From: a virus
Direction: 5' to 3' (one strand)
DNA: 30,206 nt
Virus record (IMG/VR): IMGVR_UViG_3300025636_000019
Coordinates: 1 to 30,206 of that record
Shown one piece after another: positions 29,199-30,206 of the stretch. Each line of letters starts with the position of its first letter. Within the stretch, counting starts at the first letter, position 1. Both the position numbers and the translations under genes were made by a program. Under the pieces are notes generated by a model. The model had not been told where the DNA came from. It did not search any database and was given only the letters and a program-made list of their open reading frames with translations.

Positions 29199-30206
29199 TT
29201 ATCGAATGTTGTTTATTTTATTAAAAGCAAATTCCACATCCATTGTGTAGTTTATCAACTTGTCATTTAAACTTGTTTTATACAATAACTCGCTTGACAA
29301 CAAGGTTATTGGCAATGCATTATTTTCGTATGTTATCCACAGTTCTTCTGATAAAGATAGTTGCCTAAAAACCTCATTATAGCTTTCAGGATAAAATCCT
29401 GTATTTAATTGCAGTCTTTCTACTCCTTTCTTGTCGAATACTGTTTTTTGCCTTGAGTTTATAGAATAAGTGCCTCCTGAAACGATATTAGCCTTATAAG
29501 ACTCTTCTGTCGTCTGCATAGACAAGTTAGACCTCTTGAAGAACCACAAATCTTGCAATGCACCAAACTTATTTACAAACGTGATTTTATATGGGGAGAA
29601 TTTACATTCTTCTATTTCTTGTATAGTTATTATATCTGTACCAGAAGAATTACTTATTTGTATTTTATCTGCATCAAAATCAGCATAAAAATCGTTTGCT
29701 ATATCTTTAACACAGCTAAAAGCTTCGATAGTTCCACCATCTCTAATTACTCTACTGTAAAATGCATCAGAATCTAAAGCAGAATTTGAAACGTATTGTA
29801 TTATATCATCAGAATTATTAGAACTTTCAAGTATTTTTTGAAATATTATTTCATTGTCTTTGAAATATGTTACATCTGTATTTTCTGTTACGTGAACAGG
29901 TATTGTTATATTAGCGTAGTCATTTGTGTATATTAAATCATTTGACTGCAACACGACCGAGTCATTTTGTGGATTAGCACCATCCTCAAAGTAACCATAT
30001 CCGTCAAATATAGCAAGGTTTTGTTGAGCTGTTACGGCAACAGATGTGTTTACATATGTTCTACTGATATTATAGTTCAGCCATTTTGTTCCATCTGTAT
30101 AGTTGCCATCAAAATTGTTTTCTATGTAATCTCTAACTAATTCAGACACTTCAAAGGTTACAGCCCCATCTATTGCGGTTGCAGACAAAGAGTATGTTGG
30201 TTGTGA
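29199..30206 (-). CDS. Tail protein, 5' end beyond window edge
   Basis: The frame is open to the right edge (30206) with no in-frame stop, so the gene starts outside; the TTG at 30188 is not needed as a start. At least 335 residues remain. They are beta-rich and acidic, with YDNIS-like strands (WLNYNISRTYVN), CKFSPYKITFVNKFGALQDL and WITYENNALPITLLSSELLY. The neighbours are a large baseplate-type protein and the tape measure, so it is most likely a tail or baseplate component. Confidence 0.65.
   Translation of the reverse strand, partial: SQPTYSLSATAIDGAVTFEVSELVRDYIENNFDGNYTDGTKWLNYNISRTYVNTSVAVTAQQNLAIFDGYGYFEDGANPQNDSVVLQSNDLIYTNDYANITIPVHVTENTDVTYFKDNEIIFQKILESSNNSDDIIQYVSNSALDSDAFYSRVIRDGGTIEAFSCVKDIANDFYADFDADKIQISNSSGTDIITIQEIEECKFSPYKITFVNKFGALQDLWFFKRSNLSMQTTEESYKANIVSGGTYSINSRQKTVFDKKGVERLQLNTGFYPESYNEVFRQLSLSEELWITYENNALPITLLSSELLYKTSLNDKLINYTMDVEFAFNKINNIR

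Noticed and set aside
1-30206. tRNA genes, CRISPR arrays, insertion sequences, integrase and attachment sites
   Set aside because: I looked for these on both strands and saw no cloverleaf-like sequence, no regularly spaced repeat array, no transposase and no integrase.

Overview
The window is a nearly contiguous block of tailed-phage genes, all on the minus strand, so transcription and gene order run from position 30206 down to 1. The AT-rich sequence, A-rich start-codon leaders with few Shine-Dalgarno matches, and promoters of the Bacteroidota type (TTTG or TTG, 19-20 bp, TAnnTTTG) point to a siphovirus-like phage of a Bacteroidota host, probably in the Flavobacteriia. No integrase, excisionase or recognisable lysogeny repressor is present, so the window shows no sign of temperate life. 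Both edges cut genes: the tail protein at 29199-30206 has no start inside the window and the structural protein at 1-372 has no stop.

Layout in transcription order. 30206-24963: two large tail/baseplate-type proteins, a 49-aa ORF and the tape measure. 24946-21234: XkdF-type prohead protease, a small Cys-rich protein, acidic scaffold, major capsid protein, probable tail tube and a small virion protein, with two terminator-like hairpins on either side of the tube gene. 21224-19215: portal, head-tail connector and two small ORFs. 19201-15563: three tandem paralogous lectin-like fibre/receptor-binding proteins. 15500-13922: a small protein and a lysis cassette (small membrane protein, M15 endopeptidase, two more membrane proteins including a 3TM holin). 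13921-13547: a non-coding regulatory region with a strong terminator, at least one good promoter lying inside an inverted repeat, a second promoter candidate and iteron-like repeats. 13546-3204: early genes for replication, recombination and nucleotide metabolism: a 42-aa coiled-coil protein, ERF annealing protein, SSB-like protein, winged-helix protein, primase-helicase, RusA-like resolvase, sigma-like factor, MazG-like enzyme, PD-(D/E)XK nuclease, metallophosphoesterase, RecE-like exonuclease (with its own promoter), DnaA-domain-IV-like protein, several small unknowns and an N6-adenine methyltransferase. 3153-1710: small and large terminase. 1682-1: a third promoter, a second 42-aa coiled-coil protein, a 29-aa membrane peptide, an 85-aa unknown protein, and a tail-assembly chaperone whose second reading frame continues past its stop.

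The most interesting features are: (1) an apparent programmed -1 frameshift at a T9 run in the tail-assembly chaperone gene, giving a lambda G/GT-like pair; (2) two paralogous 42-aa coiled-coil genes, each the first gene after a strong promoter; (3) the 13556-13921 control region with an operator-like inverted repeat, possible origin repeats and a possible ~240-nt RNA; and (4) an unusual structural gene order, with tail tip and tape measure ahead of the capsid genes and the portal after them. Function calls rest on motifs read by eye; no database search was possible.
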